Below are positions 49,142 to 58,643 of a stretch of 64,000 nt of DNA, piece by piece; position 1 is the first letter of the stretch; each line of letters opens with the position of its first letter. Position numbers and translations under genes: made by a program. Source of the stretch: Candidatus Zhuqueibacterota bacterium (GTDB taxonomy: Bacteria; Zhuqueibacterota; Zhuqueibacteria; Oceanimicrobiales; Oceanimicrobiaceae); contig JAJDAD010000035.1 of the NCBI GenBank assembly GCA_029262055.1, forward strand, positions 1 through 64,000, in the 5' to 3' direction. The notes below the pieces were generated by a model. That model was not told the origin of the DNA and ran no database searches. It saw only the letters and a program-made list of their open reading frames with translations.

Positions 49142-50359
49142 ATGACTAAAGTTCGATTATCTGCGATGATGTTCTTGCAGTTTTTCGTGTGGGGTGCCTG
49201 GTATACGTCGGTCGCGGTATTCATGAGTGAGCATGGCATGGGCGATCTCACACACTGGCCCTACACCGTGAACCCCATTGCTGCCATCATCGCACCATTC
49301 TTCCTCGGGTTCGTCGCCGACCGTTACTTTTCGACGGAAAAAGTGCTGGGCGTACTCCATTTACTTGGCGGTGTGGTGATGTTGGTGGTGCCCCAGACGG
49401 CCGCCTCACCTACTTTATTCATATCTTTACTCCTGGTCTACAATCTGTGCTACATGCCCACTCTGGGCCTGGCAAACTCAATTTGCTTCCACAACATCGA
49501 AACCCAGGAAAAGCAATTCCCGCTGATCCGGGTGTTTGGCACCATCGGCTGGATCGTGGCGGGTCTGGTGGTCAGCTTCGGGCTCTCCCGCTTCACCACG
49601 GAGCTGCCGGAGAAAACAGCTCTGCCCATGCTCATGACCGGCGTGGTCGGCATCGTACTGGGCCTGTTGAGTTTAACCCTACCACATACGCCGCCACCGG
49701 CCAAGGGTCAAAAAGTGTCCCTACGCAGCATTATCGGCCTGGACGCTTTGAAGCAGTTAGGCAGCCGGCCCTTCTACGTTTTTCTTGTCAGCTCCTTCCT
49801 GATCTGCATTCCGCTGGCAGCCTACTACAACTTTACGCAGGTCTTTCTTAAGGCAGCCGGTTTTTCGAAAATTGCGGGCACGCAGACTCTCGGGCAAATG
49901 TCTGAGATCGTTTTCATGGTCCTGATGCCGTTTTTCTTTGCCCGTCTGGGTGTAAAACGAATGCTTCTGGTCGGGATGTTTGCCTGGGTGCTGCGCTATG
50001 CTCTGTTTGCGGCCGGCGCACCGGGTGCAGTCGTTTGGATGGTCATGGCCGGCATCGTTTTGCACGGCATCTGTTACGACTTCTTCTTCGTTACCGGGCA
50101 GATTTATGTCGACAAGAAGGCCACCCCCGAGATTCGTGGCCAGGCGCAGGGATTTCTGGTTTTGATCACTTACGGCGTCGGTATGTTGATCGGCGCACAA
50201 ATTGCCGGTGGCTTATTCAACCGGTTGGTGACCGGGACCGGCCTGGAGGCGCTGGCGCAATACCAGACGTTCTGGATTTTCCCGGCGGTCTTCGCGGCGG
50301 CGGTCATGGTCGTATTCGGTTTTCTGTTTAACGAGAAAGAAGAAGCAAAGGAGAGTTAG
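49142..50359 (+). CDS. MFS permease, nucleoside/sugar:H+ symporter type
   Basis: 405 residues with twelve membrane helices. The start VRLSAMMFLQFFVWGAWYTSVAVFM and GFVADRYFSTEKVLGVLHLLGG match the nucleoside:H+ symporter (NupG/XapB) branch of the major facilitator superfamily. Members in Bacteroidota and planctomycete sugar-oxidation clusters are thought to carry sugars. AGGAGAGAGGAA precedes ATG 49142. It is followed after one base by the cytoplasmic Gfo/Idh/MocA gene, so importer and oxidoreductase are co-translated; the transported compound is probably a keto-sugar or glycoside product of the exported enzymes. Confidence 0.92.
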   Translation: MTKVRLSAMMFLQFFVWGAWYTSVAVFMSEHGMGDLTHWPYTVNPIAAIIAPFFLGFVADRYFSTEKVLGVLHLLGGVVMLVVPQTAASPTLFISLLLVYNLCYMPTLGLANSICFHNIETQEKQFPLIRVFGTIGWIVAGLVVSFGLSRFTTELPEKTALPMLMTGVVGIVLGLLSLTLPHTPPPAKGQKVSLRSIIGLDALKQLGSRPFYVFLVSSFLICIPLAAYYNFTQVFLKAAGFSKIAGTQTLGQMSEIVFMVLMPFFFARLGVKRMLLVGMFAWVLRYALFAAGAPGAVVWMVMAGIVLHGICYDFFFVTGQIYVDKKATPEIRGQAQGFLVLITYGVGMLIGAQIAGGLFNRLVTGTGLEALAQYQTFWIFPAVFAAAVMVVFGFLFNEKEEAKES

Positions 50360-50360
50360 C

Positions 50361-51614
50361 GTGCAACCTTTAAGATTAGGAATGGTCGGCGCCGGTTTTA
50401 TCTCAACTTTTCACGCGCGCGCCCTCAAGCAAGTCCGGAATGTCGAAATCGCCGGTGTGACCAACCGCACCCGGTCGCGGGCTGACGCCCTCGCCAAGAT
50501 GGTGGCGGACAACGGCCTGGGTGCCGGTACCGTCTACCCCAACATCACAGAGATGGCGAATCATGTGGATGTCATCGCTCTCTACGCGCCCAATTTTGTC
50601 CGTGTTGAGATGACGGAAGAGATTGTGGATGCTGTCAAAAAGGGGGCAAACCTTAAGGGCGTGATTTGCGAAAAACCCCTGGCCCGGAACCTCAAAGAAG
50701 CGCGCCGGTTGATTGCTCTGGTGGCTGAAGTCGGGCTCAAGACCGCCTATTTTGAAAATCAAATTTTCATGAAACCGATTCAAACGCAATTGCAGCAACT
50801 CGCGCCGCAGCAAAAGACTATGGGGCCGCTGGTGCTCACCCGCTCTGCCGAAGAGCACGGCGGGCCGCATGAACCGTGGTTTTGGGATCCGACAAGACAG
50901 GGCGGCGGCGTTCTCAGCGACATGGGCTGCCACAGCATTGCCGTCGGTTGGTATCTGCTCAACCCGATCGGTAAGCCTGTCACCTTCATGCAGCCGACTT
51001 CAGTGTCGGCGGAGTGTGCACTACTCAAATGGGGATTGCCCGAATGGCGTCAAAAGCTGCTGGACGAACACGGCGTAGACTACGCGAAAACACCTGCCGA
51101 AGATTTTGCCACCGGTATCGTAACTTACAAAAACCCTGAAACCGGCCAGATCGCAAAATCACAATTCACGGACTCATGGATGTTCGAAAAACAAGGGTTG
51201 CGACTCTTCATGGATGGCATGGGTCCCGGTTATGCTTTTGAAGTAAACACACTGAATTCATCGCTCGATGTTTTCATTGGCGACATTGCTGCCGAAGCTG
51301 TTGCGGATGCCGAAAGCGCTCTAGAAAAGGCCACCGCCTCGCGCGGCCTGTTGGCCGTACAGTACAATGAACCCGACCTGTACGGCTACACCGATGAAAA
51401 TGAGGATGCCATCACCGCTTTTCTTGCAGGCAAAGACGCATCCCTGTCATGGCAGTACGGCCTCGAAATTACCAGATTGGTGATGGCGGCATACATGTCG
51501 TCCGAGCGAAAAAAAACCATCGACCTGACCGACCCTGATACTCTGAAGGAGCTTGAAACATTCGTGCCCTTGATTCAGCAAGGCAAGGGTGCCGATGTGC
51601 TTTATTCTGGTTAA
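50361..51614 (+). CDS. Gfo/Idh/MocA family oxidoreductase, cytoplasmic
   Basis: 417 residues, GTG start with AAAGGAGAG upstream. N-terminal Rossmann fold LRLGMVGAGFISTFHARALKQV binds NAD(P); VICEKPLARNLKEA gives the EKP catalytic motif; the C-terminal substrate domain contains GGGVLSDMGCHSIAVGWYLL, with the conserved D-x3-H. No signal peptide, in contrast to the two paralogues downstream. Likely oxidises or reduces a sugar imported by the adjacent MFS permease. Confidence 0.93.
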   Translation: MQPLRLGMVGAGFISTFHARALKQVRNVEIAGVTNRTRSRADALAKMVADNGLGAGTVYPNITEMANHVDVIALYAPNFVRVEMTEEIVDAVKKGANLKGVICEKPLARNLKEARRLIALVAEVGLKTAYFENQIFMKPIQTQLQQLAPQQKTMGPLVLTRSAEEHGGPHEPWFWDPTRQGGGVLSDMGCHSIAVGWYLLNPIGKPVTFMQPTSVSAECALLKWGLPEWRQKLLDEHGVDYAKTPAEDFATGIVTYKNPETGQIAKSQFTDSWMFEKQGLRLFMDGMGPGYAFEVNTLNSSLDVFIGDIAAEAVADAESALEKATASRGLLAVQYNEPDLYGYTDENEDAITAFLAGKDASLSWQYGLEITRLVMAAYMSSERKKTIDLTDPDTLKELETFVPLIQQGKGADVLYSG

Positions 51615-51691
51615 TTTTCTTTTCCGTTTAATGAAACCTGAAATCCGGTAATTGACTCCAGGAGATGACTCGAAAAAGGAGGAAGATAATA

Positions 51692-52381
51692 ATGAAGAGC
51701 ATGCTGTTTGGCATCGGGTGTTCTCTTTTGTTTGCAAGTTGCCAGAGCGGGAAGTTGCGCTTATCAGACACTGAAAAGCGGGAGGGTTGGCGATTTCTGT
51801 TTGACGGAACAACGCTCGATGGCTGGCGCGGCTTTAGAAAGGAAACCGTGCCGGATGGCTGGCAAATAACCGCTGAAGGAGAAATGCACTTCACCGGTGA
51901 AGGCGATGGCGACATCATGACGGTCGAGGAGTTCGGTAATTTTGAACTCCGGCTCGCATGGAAAATCTCTCCAGGAGGCAATAGCGGCATCTTCTTCCGG
52001 GTTTCCGAGAAGCGGGAGCACGCATGGCACACCGGCCCGGAGATGCAGGTCCTGGACAACAAACTCCATAAGGATGGCAAGAATCCCCTGACATCCGCAG
52101 GTGCAAATTATGCACTGCACGCCGCCAAAATCGATGCGACGCGGGAGGCTGGACTTTACAATGAAGTCAAAATCGTGGTACTGAAAAACCATGTGGAACA
52201 TTGGCTGAACGGAATCAAAGTCGTTGAATATGAGATCGGCGACTCCGAGTGGCAGGCGTTGGTCGCGGGCAGCAAGTTCGGAGAGTTGCCGGACTATGGC
52301 CGTTATCGCAGTGGTCACATTGTTCTGCAGGATCATGGTGACGCGGTCTGGTACCGGGATATTCGGATTCGACGCTTATGA
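51692..52381 (+). CDS. DUF1080 (3-keto-disaccharide hydrolase-like) lipoprotein
   Basis: 229 residues from ATG 51692, which follows AAGGAGGAAG; an ATG at 51665 has no such site. Lipoprotein signal (LLFASC), then one DUF1080 jelly-roll: GWRFLFDGTTLDGWRGFRKE, FELRLAWKISPGGNSGIFFRV, GPEMQVLDN, and final GHIVLQDHGDAVWYRDIRIR. The family includes hydrolases or lyases that cleave 3-keto-glycosides; the GGNSGIFFR strand is conserved. It probably acts at the outer face of a membrane on products of the exported Gfo/Idh/MocA enzymes. Its stop overlaps a possible upstream start of the next gene as ATGA. Confidence 0.92.
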   Translation: MKSMLFGIGCSLLFASCQSGKLRLSDTEKREGWRFLFDGTTLDGWRGFRKETVPDGWQITAEGEMHFTGEGDGDIMTVEEFGNFELRLAWKISPGGNSGIFFRVSEKREHAWHTGPEMQVLDNKLHKDGKNPLTSAGANYALHAAKIDATREAGLYNEVKIVVLKNHVEHWLNGIKVVEYEIGDSEWQALVAGSKFGELPDYGRYRSGHIVLQDHGDAVWYRDIRIRRL

Positions 52382-52416
52382 AAAACACAAAGGTCTCAGC
52401 ATACGAGGAGTTAAAC

Positions 52417-53850
52417 ATGAAGTCAGGAAAGCCGGTCGATCGCCCGTCCAAAGTTGTTTCGAGAAGAGATTTTTTAAAAACTGCGGGTGCCGCTGTCGCA
52501 GGGTTTACCATTGTGCCCCGGCATGTCCTGGGCGGACCGGCCTACATTGCCCCAAGCGCCAAAATCAACCTGGCGGTGATCGGCGTCGGCGGCCAGGGCA
52601 CTTTTGACATGACCGAATTCTTGAAAGTTCCCGATGTACAAGTGACTGCTGTTTGTGATGTCTTTGATGAGTTTTTGAATTGGAGAAAAACCAAAATCGG
52701 GCGCAAAGCCGCCAAAGCTGTGGTGGATAAACATTACGCGGAGCAATCGACTGGTGGCGCCCACAACGGCTGTGCCGCATACATCGACTTCCGCGACATG
52801 CTGGATCGGGAGGAAGACATCGACGCCGTGGCTATCGGCACGACGGATAATGTGCATGCCGTCGCTGCCATGGCCGCCATGAAACTCGGTAAACATGTCT
52901 ACTGTCAGAAGCCACTCAGCCACAATATCTACGAAGCTCGCACGTTGACCAAAGCGGCCAGGGAATTTGGCGTTGTTACGCAAATGGGCAACCAGGGGCA
53001 TGCCGGCGAAGGAAATCGATTAATCGTCGAGTGGGTCGCGGATGGCGCCATCGGCGATGTGCGGGAAGCGCATGTCTGGACCAACCGGCCATCAGGCTGG
53101 TGGCCGCAGGGCATTGGCAGACCCGACGACATGCCGCCGGTACCATCCGGACTCGATTGGAACCTGTGGCTTGGTCCAGCCCGCTACCGTCCTTACCACC
53201 CGGCCTATGTCCCGTTCAAATGGCGCGGATGGTGGGATTTCGGGACCGGTGCATTGGGCGATATGGGGTGCCATCTGATCGATACGCCTGTCTGGGCCCT
53301 CAACCTGGGCCATCCCACCAGCGTGGAAGCCAGTTCCACTCCGGTCAACGATGAAACCGCGCCGCTGGCTTCGATTGTGCATTATGAGTTTCCGGCGCGC
53401 GGCAGTATGCCGCCGGTAAGAATGACCTGGTACGACGGCGGCCTGATGCCGCCGCGGCCGACAGATCTGGAAGAAGGCCGGCGCATGGGCGACAGCGGCG
53501 GCGGCGTCTTGCTGGTCGGCGACAAAGGCACCATCATGTGCAGCACCTATGGCAACAACGCAAGAATAATACCCGAGACCAAAATGCGGGCCTACAAACG
53601 ACCGCCCAAATCCATACCGCGTGTAAAGGGAATCTATCAGGACTTCATTAGCGGTTGCCAGGGCGGGCCGCAGCCGTGTTCCGCTTTTGATGTCTCGGGA
53701 CCGTTGACCGAAATCGTGCTGCTCGGAAACCTGGCTGTTCGCGCCCCGGGGCAGCGCCTGGTCTGGGATGGTCCCAAAATGGAAGTTACGAACGTACCGG
53801 AAGTAAACAGTTTTGTCAGCCGCGAGTATTACGGTGATTGGAACCTGTAA
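52417..53850 (+). CDS. Tat-exported Gfo/Idh/MocA oxidoreductase 1
   Basis: 477 residues from ATG 52417 (GAGGAG 6 bases upstream; an ATG at 52378 overlaps the previous stop). Twin-arginine signal SRRDFLKTAGAAVAGFTIVP, Rossmann fold KINLAVIGVGGQGTFDMTEF, and a catalytic motif reading CQKPLSHNIYEA, with Gln in place of the Glu of EKP, as often seen in exported members. The substrate domain includes WWDFGTGALGDMGCHLIDTPVWAL. Folding in the cytoplasm before export suggests it carries a tightly bound NAD(P), as in Zymomonas glucose-fructose oxidoreductase. Probable role: oxidation of a sugar or glycoside in the periplasm. Confidence 0.93.
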   Translation: MKSGKPVDRPSKVVSRRDFLKTAGAAVAGFTIVPRHVLGGPAYIAPSAKINLAVIGVGGQGTFDMTEFLKVPDVQVTAVCDVFDEFLNWRKTKIGRKAAKAVVDKHYAEQSTGGAHNGCAAYIDFRDMLDREEDIDAVAIGTTDNVHAVAAMAAMKLGKHVYCQKPLSHNIYEARTLTKAAREFGVVTQMGNQGHAGEGNRLIVEWVADGAIGDVREAHVWTNRPSGWWPQGIGRPDDMPPVPSGLDWNLWLGPARYRPYHPAYVPFKWRGWWDFGTGALGDMGCHLIDTPVWALNLGHPTSVEASSTPVNDETAPLASIVHYEFPARGSMPPVRMTWYDGGLMPPRPTDLEEGRRMGDSGGGVLLVGDKGTIMCSTYGNNARIIPETKMRAYKRPPKSIPRVKGIYQDFISGCQGGPQPCSAFDVSGPLTEIVLLGNLAVRAPGQRLVWDGPKMEVTNVPEVNSFVSREYYGDWNL

Positions 53851-53885
53851 GGAAGCGCGGATTATTTCAGAAATGAGATCAAACC

Positions 53886-55226
53886 ATGGATAGCAAGAAG
53901 TCAAAAACAGACATGGACCGGCGGACTTTTTTGCGCACCAGCGCGGTGGCCGGAGCCGGAATGTTCGTTGCGCCAGCGGTGCTGGGGCAGCAACGCAGCA
54001 GCTCCAATGATTTGAACATCGGGATGATCGGCGTTGGGGCGCAGGGACAGGTCCTGTTGAATGCCGGATTGAAGATCCCTAACATCCGCTTTAAGGCAGT
54101 GTGCGATATTTGGCAGGAGTATAATCTCAAGCGCGCCACCGGCTTGCTCGGGAAATATGGCCACGCACCCACCGCCTACCAGGATTATGCGGAAATGCTG
54201 ACCACTGAAAAAGATCTCGATGGCGTTATCATTGCCACGCCGGATTTCTGGCATGCGCAGCAGACAGTCGCTTGCCTGCGCGCCGGTTTGCATGTTTACT
54301 GTGAGAAGGAGATGTCCAACACCCTGCAGGGAGCGCAAAGAATGGTGCGCGCCGCCAGACAGACGGGCAAGCTCCTGCAAATCGGCCATCAGCGCCGCAG
54401 CAATCCGCGTTACCTGCACTGCTACCACAAGCTTCTGCGCGAAGCGAACATTCTTGGCCGAATCACCACCATCAACGGCCAGTGGAATCGTGCGGTGCAA
54501 CCCGACCTGGGCTGGCCCAAGAAATACGCAATCGCCCCGGCGACCCTGCGAAAATATGGCTTTGACTCCATGCATCAATATCGCAACTGGCGCTGGTACC
54601 GCGACCTTGGCGGCGGCCCGATTGTCGACCTGGGATCACATCAGATTGACATCTTCAATTGGTTCCTCGACGCGCAGCCGAAATCCGTTATGGCCAGCGG
54701 CGGGACCGATTACTACGACAAGAAAACACACGAATGGTATGACACCGTTCTCGCGGTCTACGAATATGAAACCGAAGCCGGCAAAGTGCGCGCTTTTTAT
54801 CAAACCATCACCACCAACAGCAGCGAAGGGTATTATGAGAACTTTCTCGGAGATCAGGCTACGCTGCACATCTCCGAATCTGCCAGTAGAGGCGGGATCT
54901 ACCGCGAGCCCTCCGCACCGCAATGGCACAAGTGGGTCGAGATGGGATACCTGAAGGCTCCCAAAGAAGACAAACCCACCGAAACCGCCGCCGTCCTGGA
55001 CGTCCGCGAGACCGTGGCGCCGCCACAACACCGGTTGCCGGTTGAGTTCAACGACCCCTACCACAAACCGCACCTGGAGAATTTCTTCAATGCGATTCGT
55101 GGCCGGGAAGAGCTCAACTGCCCGGAAGACATTGGCTATGAAACGGCCGTCACCGTTCTGAAAGTAAACGAGGCGGTGCGGGCTGACAGAAAGCTATCCT
55201 TCAAACCTGGGGAATTCACAGTTTGA
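53886..55226 (+). CDS. Tat-exported Gfo/Idh/MocA oxidoreductase 2
   Basis: 446 residues. Twin-arginine signal DRRTFLRTSAVAGAGMFVAP; Rossmann fold LNIGMIGVGAQGQVLLNAGLK; catalytic motif CEKEMSNTLQGAQRM, with Glu in place of the Pro of EKP; substrate domain with RNWRWYRDLGGGPIVDLGSHQIDIFNW. It follows the first exported paralogue by 35 bases but is only distantly similar, so the two probably act on different positions or substrates. The stop TGA overlaps the ATG of the cytochrome gene, tying oxidoreductase and multiheme cytochrome together. Confidence 0.93.
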   Translation: MDSKKSKTDMDRRTFLRTSAVAGAGMFVAPAVLGQQRSSSNDLNIGMIGVGAQGQVLLNAGLKIPNIRFKAVCDIWQEYNLKRATGLLGKYGHAPTAYQDYAEMLTTEKDLDGVIIATPDFWHAQQTVACLRAGLHVYCEKEMSNTLQGAQRMVRAARQTGKLLQIGHQRRSNPRYLHCYHKLLREANILGRITTINGQWNRAVQPDLGWPKKYAIAPATLRKYGFDSMHQYRNWRWYRDLGGGPIVDLGSHQIDIFNWFLDAQPKSVMASGGTDYYDKKTHEWYDTVLAVYEYETEAGKVRAFYQTITTNSSEGYYENFLGDQATLHISESASRGGIYREPSAPQWHKWVEMGYLKAPKEDKPTETAAVLDVRETVAPPQHRLPVEFNDPYHKPHLENFFNAIRGREELNCPEDIGYETAVTVLKVNEAVRADRKLSFKPGEFTV

Positions 55227-57091
55227 TGAGCCCATCCAAACAGGCTTTGTTGCTGGCGCTGGCAGTGGTCATTTGTACGGCGCAGAGTTTTTCCCAGGAT
55301 GCGAAGATCGGCGATGTCAGCGACGGCAATCGCTCCAGCCCGGTTCACCTCCTCAATCTGTACGACGAAGAGGGTTCTATTATCACTCCCCAGATTGAAC
55401 CCATGCTACCCTTTTCACCAAAACAGACTTGCAGCCCGTGTCACGATTACACAAGAATCAGCGACGGCTGGCATTTCAATGCGGCAACCGGCGTCCTTGC
55501 GGGTCGGCGCGGACAGCCCTGGATCTTTGTGGACCGGACCACGGCCACCCAAGTGCCTTTGTCCTATCGCGCCTGGTACGGCACCTACCGACCTGAGGAG
55601 TTGGGCATCACACCGATGCGCTTTGTACAACTGTTCGGCCGGCACATGCCCGGCGGCGGGGTCGGCGACAACGAACAAATGCAGACTCCGGAAAACGTCA
55701 TGCGCTGGTGGGTTTCGGGCAAACTTGAAGTCAACTGTCTGAGCTGCCACGATGCCGAACCGGGTCACGATCAAGCCGAGTTTGACACTCAAACCAGAAA
55801 AGGAAACTTCCGCTGGGCTGCCGGCGCAACCAGCGGGTTTGCTGCGGTTCAAGGTTCGGCGCGGGACATGCCGGACAACTTCAGCATCTACGGGTCCCTG
55901 CTGGATGACGGCAAGAAGATCCCACCGGCCATCAGATATGACCGGAATCGATTCGATTCGCACGCAAAAGTCCTGTTCAACCTCGAACGGCAAGTGGCCA
56001 ATGACCGCTGTTACTTTTGCCACTCGACCAAAGTCATCGGCGCGCAGTCCAAACGATGGCAGTCTGATGAAGATATTCACATCAGCGCCGGTATGCAGTG
56101 CGTGGATTGCCACCGCAACGGCCTCGACCACCGGATGGTGCGCGGCTACGAAGGCGAAGCACAGGAATATGACAACCCGGGTGCAGCAACCTTGACCTGC
56201 AAAGGGTGTCATTTGGGGGAAGACTCCGAAGAGGGTGTCCGTGCCGCCGGTCGCCTGGGCGCCCCGGTTCCGGACCATGTCGGCATTCCGCCGGTTCATT
56301 TTCAAAAACTGACCTGCACGACTTGCCATTCCGGTCCCTGGCCTGCAGAAAGGGCCTACCCGGTCAAAACTTCGAGAGCGCATGCGCTCGGCACTCACCG
56401 CGTAAACCGGGGCGATGCCGCATTGCCGCACATCGTGGCCCCGGTATTTGTCGAACAGGGCGACGGTGTAATCGCACCGCACAAGATGTTCTGGCCTTCT
56501 TTTTGGGCAAAAATCGAACGGGGCCAGGTCAAGCCCATTGACCCATTGCTGGTGCAGCCGCTGGCTGCTGAGCTGGTGCCGGCTGACACCCTCGGTACCG
56601 GCGACTGGCCCGGCTTGACGCAAGGACAGATCGCAACTATCCTGCAAGGCCTGGTGCAAGGCGATTCTACTTTGACAGCGGCGTATGTCGGCGGCGGCAA
56701 CTTATATCGCCTGTCGGCCACGGGCCGCATGATCGCGGAGGAACACGCGGCTGCTACCCCCTACTCCTGGGCCTTCGCGCACGACGTCCGCCCGACTGCA
56801 CAATCGCTCGGTGTGCGCGGTTGCGACGATTGCCATGCCGGCGATTCGCCCTTTTATTTTGCACAAATTCCAGTCGACACTCCGGTTGCCGCCGAAAGTG
56901 GTGCCGTGCGCAGAATGGTTGACTTTCAGGACATTAGCTCATTCTATGCGCGCCTTTTCGGCTGGTCGTTCATGTTGCGCCCACTGCTGAAGATCATTAT
57001 TCTGGCTGCGGGCGGCGTGCTCGCGCTGATCTTTGTTTCCTATTTGTTCAATGCTTTTTCCGCATTTATTCGCGGGGCGGACGGCTCTTAA
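55226..57091 (+). CDS. Seven-heme cytochrome c with C-terminal membrane anchor
   Basis: 621 residues from ATG 55226 (a TTG one codon earlier is also in frame). Signal peptide (ALLLALAVVICTAQSFSQ), then seven CxxCH motifs: CSPCH (about 69), CLSCH (171), CYFCH (262), CVDCH (291), CKGCH (325), CTTCH (364), CDDCH (533). Numerous other His residues could serve as distal ligands. One membrane helix lies near the C-terminus (LLKIIILAAGGVLALIFVSYLF). It is a periplasmic electron-transfer protein of a multiheme family I cannot name exactly. The one-base overlap with the exported oxidoreductase and the b-type partner downstream suggest a route for sugar-derived electrons into the quinone pool, or the reverse. 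Confidence 0.92.
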   Translation: MSPSKQALLLALAVVICTAQSFSQDAKIGDVSDGNRSSPVHLLNLYDEEGSIITPQIEPMLPFSPKQTCSPCHDYTRISDGWHFNAATGVLAGRRGQPWIFVDRTTATQVPLSYRAWYGTYRPEELGITPMRFVQLFGRHMPGGGVGDNEQMQTPENVMRWWVSGKLEVNCLSCHDAEPGHDQAEFDTQTRKGNFRWAAGATSGFAAVQGSARDMPDNFSIYGSLLDDGKKIPPAIRYDRNRFDSHAKVLFNLERQVANDRCYFCHSTKVIGAQSKRWQSDEDIHISAGMQCVDCHRNGLDHRMVRGYEGEAQEYDNPGAATLTCKGCHLGEDSEEGVRAAGRLGAPVPDHVGIPPVHFQKLTCTTCHSGPWPAERAYPVKTSRAHALGTHRVNRGDAALPHIVAPVFVEQGDGVIAPHKMFWPSFWAKIERGQVKPIDPLLVQPLAAELVPADTLGTGDWPGLTQGQIATILQGLVQGDSTLTAAYVGGGNLYRLSATGRMIAEEHAAATPYSWAFAHDVRPTAQSLGVRGCDDCHAGDSPFYFAQIPVDTPVAAESGAVRRMVDFQDISSFYARLFGWSFMLRPLLKIIILAAGGVLALIFVSYLFNAFSAFIRGADGS

Positions 57092-57119
57092 GAAATACTA
57101 TCTAACCGGCACCTAAAGA

Positions 57120-57719
57120 ATGTTTCGAGTGATTTCCATCATCGGCTTTTTGGGCATTGTCATTGCCATTGCTTTTCTGAGCAGGAAAGAAACCAATGCT
57201 CTTTCCACGCTGACAAGTCTGCTCCGATCCGGAAAACGCCAGGATCTGCTCTACGTTCTTGCGGTCGCAAGTTTCGTGCTGCTGACCTTGAGTGGGTTCC
57301 TTCCCGTTCTGTTAGCGGGCAACTCTGTAAGTGGCGCCCTGCTCTTTATCCACGTCATCGCGGCGCCGGTGTTTGCGGTCTGCATTGCAGCCGTAGCCGT
57401 CCTGTGGGTCCGGCACCATCGTCTCGACAAAGCCAATTGGCAAAGCCTGTTACGTTTGACCCTGCTACAACCAGCTCCGGTTGAACGGCATGCACAAACA
57501 GCGGAACTCGGACAAAAATTGCGATTCTGGGCGATTCTGCTTTCTTCCGCCTCGGCCATCTTGTCGATTGTGCTGAGCATGTATCCGCTTTTTGGCACAT
57601 ACGGCCAGACCGTCCTCTTGCATTTGCATGGCTATAGTGCCTTATTTCTGGTGTTAGCCGTGGTTGCAGGTTCATACCTGCCTATGACCAGCCGGCAGGT
57701 TGATGCCGGCAAGCGGTAA
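57120..57719 (+). CDS. Four-helix membrane protein, probable cytochrome b-type partner
   Basis: 199 residues with about four to five membrane helices: residues 3-20, 42-65, 72-98, 133-155 and 163-185. Histidines sit at helix positions suited to heme b ligation: FIHVIAAP, VRHHRLD and LLHLHGYSAL. The pattern resembles small cytochrome b561 or DUF4405-like subunits that pair with multiheme cytochromes. It follows the heptaheme gene by 28 bases. Family assignment is by context and His placement only. Confidence 0.7.
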   Translation: MFRVISIIGFLGIVIAIAFLSRKETNALSTLTSLLRSGKRQDLLYVLAVASFVLLTLSGFLPVLLAGNSVSGALLFIHVIAAPVFAVCIAAVAVLWVRHHRLDKANWQSLLRLTLLQPAPVERHAQTAELGQKLRFWAILLSSASAILSIVLSMYPLFGTYGQTVLLHLHGYSALFLVLAVVAGSYLPMTSRQVDAGKR

Positions 57720-57829
57720 GCAGGCCGCGCAGACGCAAACAGGAGTGCAATGTCAATCAACCGGAACCGATGACAAAGTGAAACTCGCCTTATGGTAAAA
57801 GCCCACACACTTTGAAAAGAGGCACCGGT

Positions 57830-58591
57830 TTGAACGCGCAGAAAAAATGTGCAGGTCTGCAACTGGTCGTTGCCGAAAACCATGAGGCAATGAGTCGCCT
57901 GGCGGCCAATTTGATTAGTCAGGAAATCATGCGCGACCCAGGGCTTCTTTTCTGTGCCGCAACCGGGAGTACGCCCACAGGCACGTATCAAAGGCTGGCC
58001 GCAGAGTACGCCAAAGATCCGGCGCCCTTCAAGCAGGTTCGCGTTCTGAAGCTGGATGAATGGGGCGGACTGGACATGAACCATCCGGCTACCTGTGAAG
58101 CCTATCTCCAGAAGCACCTTTTGGCGCCTCTCGCGATAGCGCGGGAACGCTATTTCGGTTGCACCAGCCGGCCCGCAGATCCTGAGGCAGAATGTCGAAC
58201 AATGGACCGCGTTATGGAAATAGAGGGGCCCATCGATTTGTGCCTCCTGGGTCTGGGCCTTAACGGCCACCTCGGTCTGAACGAGCCTGAGGATTATGTT
58301 TCGCCCGGCTGGCATGTCAGCGAATTGTCCCGGGAGTCGCTGGATCATGCCATGCTACGGGACACGGGAGCCATTCCGCGCTTTGGCATAACACTGGGCA
58401 TGAGCGGCCTCCTGCAAAGCAAGCAGATTCTATTGTTGGTGAGTGGCTCGCAAAAAAAGGGCGTCCTGAAGCGACTGTTCGAGGAGAACATCACAACCCA
58501 TTTCCCGGCGTCTTTTCTTAGGCTCCATCCGAGGGTGACGGTCCTCAGTGATGCGGATGCCGCCGACTCTTTAACTGAAACAGCGTCGTGA
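57830..58591 (+). CDS. Glucosamine/galactosamine-6-phosphate deaminase-like (NagB fold)
   Basis: About 253 residues. LLFCAATGSTPTGTYQRLA is the phosphate-binding loop, VRVLKLDEWGGLDMNHPATC the active-site Asp region, and CLLGLGLNGHLGLNEP the catalytic Asn-Gly-His motif. These place it with NagB/AgaI isomerase-deaminases rather than phosphogluconolactonases. Two TTG codons can start it: 57812 and 57830. I list 57830 because AAAAGAGG lies 7 bases upstream. Cytoplasmic; it would turn an amino-sugar phosphate into fructose- or tagatose-6-phosphate plus ammonia, suggesting that this cluster handles an amino sugar. Confidence 0.88.
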   Translation: MNAQKKCAGLQLVVAENHEAMSRLAANLISQEIMRDPGLLFCAATGSTPTGTYQRLAAEYAKDPAPFKQVRVLKLDEWGGLDMNHPATCEAYLQKHLLAPLAIARERYFGCTSRPADPEAECRTMDRVMEIEGPIDLCLLGLGLNGHLGLNEPEDYVSPGWHVSELSRESLDHAMLRDTGAIPRFGITLGMSGLLQSKQILLLVSGSQKKGVLKRLFEENITTHFPASFLRLHPRVTVLSDADAADSLTETAS

Positions 58592-58643
58592 TGCAGTTTG
58601 CCCTATACCGCATCCACCTGGCACACAAAAAGGAAACAGACCA

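Noticed and set aside
53092-53904. 270-codon open frame on the minus strand
   Set aside because: Shadow of the exported Gfo/Idh/MocA gene, with no recognisable motif.
55415-56659. 414-codon open frame on the minus strand
   Set aside because: Antisense to the heptaheme cytochrome; its composition is the mirror of CxxCH-rich coding sequence and no domain is visible.
57750-57773. Seven-codon mini-ORF behind AGGAG, upstream of the NagB-like gene
   Set aside because: Too short to support; it could be a leader peptide but there is no attenuator-like structure.
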